Shown here: piece by piece, positions 63,806-64,000 of the stretch
Layout: each line of letters starts with the position of its first letter
How positions within the stretch are numbered: the stretch's first letter is position 1
Assembly (NCBI RefSeq): GCF_025515305.1
Contig: NZ_JAOPHT010000005.1
Location: forward strand, 1 to 64,000
Length of the DNA: 64,000 bases
DNA from: Roseicyclus sediminis
GTDB taxonomy: Bacteria; Pseudomonadota; Alphaproteobacteria; Rhodobacterales; Rhodobacteraceae
Direction of reading: 5' to 3'
Notes under the pieces: model-generated
What the model saw: only the letters and a program-made list of their open reading frames with translations
Told to the model about the DNA's origin: nothing
Database searches by the model: none
Translations under genes and position numbers: made by a program

Positions 63806-64000
63806 ATGCGGCGCTTTGCATTTGCGATTGCGGTTCTGCCTGGTGTGGCGATGGCCGACACCCTGGCCCTTACGGATGTGCTGGACGCGCGGCATTGGAT
63901 TACCGAGGAAGCACGCTGTTCCGATGTCATTCCGCTCTTCACCACGCCTGCGGAGGCGGCAGCCGACGTGCCGGCAGACCTTTCGCTGCGCCTTCTCTTC
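63806..64000 (+). CDS. Secreted protein, 3' end outside window
   Basis: 65 codons are visible. A signal peptide (MRRFAFAIAVLPGVAMADTL, cleavage after VAMA) begins at the ATG at 63806, with GGGAGG 13 bp upstream. The mature start contains one Cys (EEARCSDVIPLF) and is Ala-rich after that. There is too little to assign a family. It is divergent from the HerA-like gene with a gap of about 220 bp. Confidence 0.5.
   Translation, partial: MRRFAFAIAVLPGVAMADTLALTDVLDARHWITEEARCSDVIPLFTTPAEAAADVPADLSLRLLF

Overview
The window is high-GC alphaproteobacterial DNA, most likely chromosomal and from the Rhodobacterales (Roseobacter/Rhodobacter group). I infer this from the mreBCD-PBP2-rodA order, the CydABX/CydDC arrangement, TTGAT-N4-ATCAA (FNR/FnrL-type) boxes, MbfA, DUF5368 and the protein styles. 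No species can be named from the sequence alone.

Region 1 (1-16.46 kb) looks like core chromosome. It holds a cut secreted protein, a membrane protein/TetR pair with a striking double operator, the rod-shape operon mreB-mreC-mreD-PBP2-rodA, a 2-hydroxyacid dehydrogenase, an SseB/uracil-glycosylase pair, an ArsR-permease pair, a KpsT/KpsE-type polysaccharide export pair followed by kdsA, a BON-MscS channel and tRNA-Gln(UUG).

Region 2 (16.46-about 33.5 kb) is accessory. A DUF3489-DUF2924-large serine recombinase cassette lies just past the tRNA. It is followed by lower-GC LysR/sulfotransferase/NTF2-like genes and a LysR gene that has lost its DNA-binding end. Next is a tightly overlapped operon of two ChaC-type gamma-glutamylcyclotransferases around an M19 dipeptidase, with a GNAT enzyme and a 75-aa protein. 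It reads as a complete route from glutathione to amino acids plus 5-oxoproline. A PaoABC-type molybdenum aldehyde oxidoreductase operon with a DUF2461 gene and a divergent TetR follow.

Region 3 (33.5-46.0 kb) is a respiratory and oxidative-stress block. It contains DUF5368, a Tat-signal type II sulfide:quinone oxidoreductase, a periplasmic DsrE protein, CydX-CydB-CydA, CydC-CydD, an NsrR-like Rrf2 regulator, MbfA, an EF-hand protein, a 1-Cys peroxiredoxin and an OxyR-like regulator. The physical link of SQR and DsrE to cytochrome bd suggests sulfide oxidation coupled to a sulfide-tolerant oxidase.

Region 4 (46.0-48.4 kb) is a graveyard of mobile-element remnants. A DUF5681 gene is followed by a methyltransferase broken at its N-terminus, and the break coincides with the end of an element related to the one at tRNA-Gln. 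A second remnant end lies immediately next to it.

Region 5 (48.4-64 kb) carries an APC permease, a stress-type protein and an atypical metallo-beta-lactamase-fold protein preceded by FNR-like boxes. HtpX, GNAT, RsgA, a ClC channel, a phospholipase-D family protein, an AI-2E family transporter, a small coiled-coil membrane protein, a CPA2 antiporter, a stand-alone HerA/DUF87 ATPase and a cut secreted protein complete it. Several intergenic stretches of 300-700 bp carry short GTCCGC...GCGGAC palindromes and no convincing genes.
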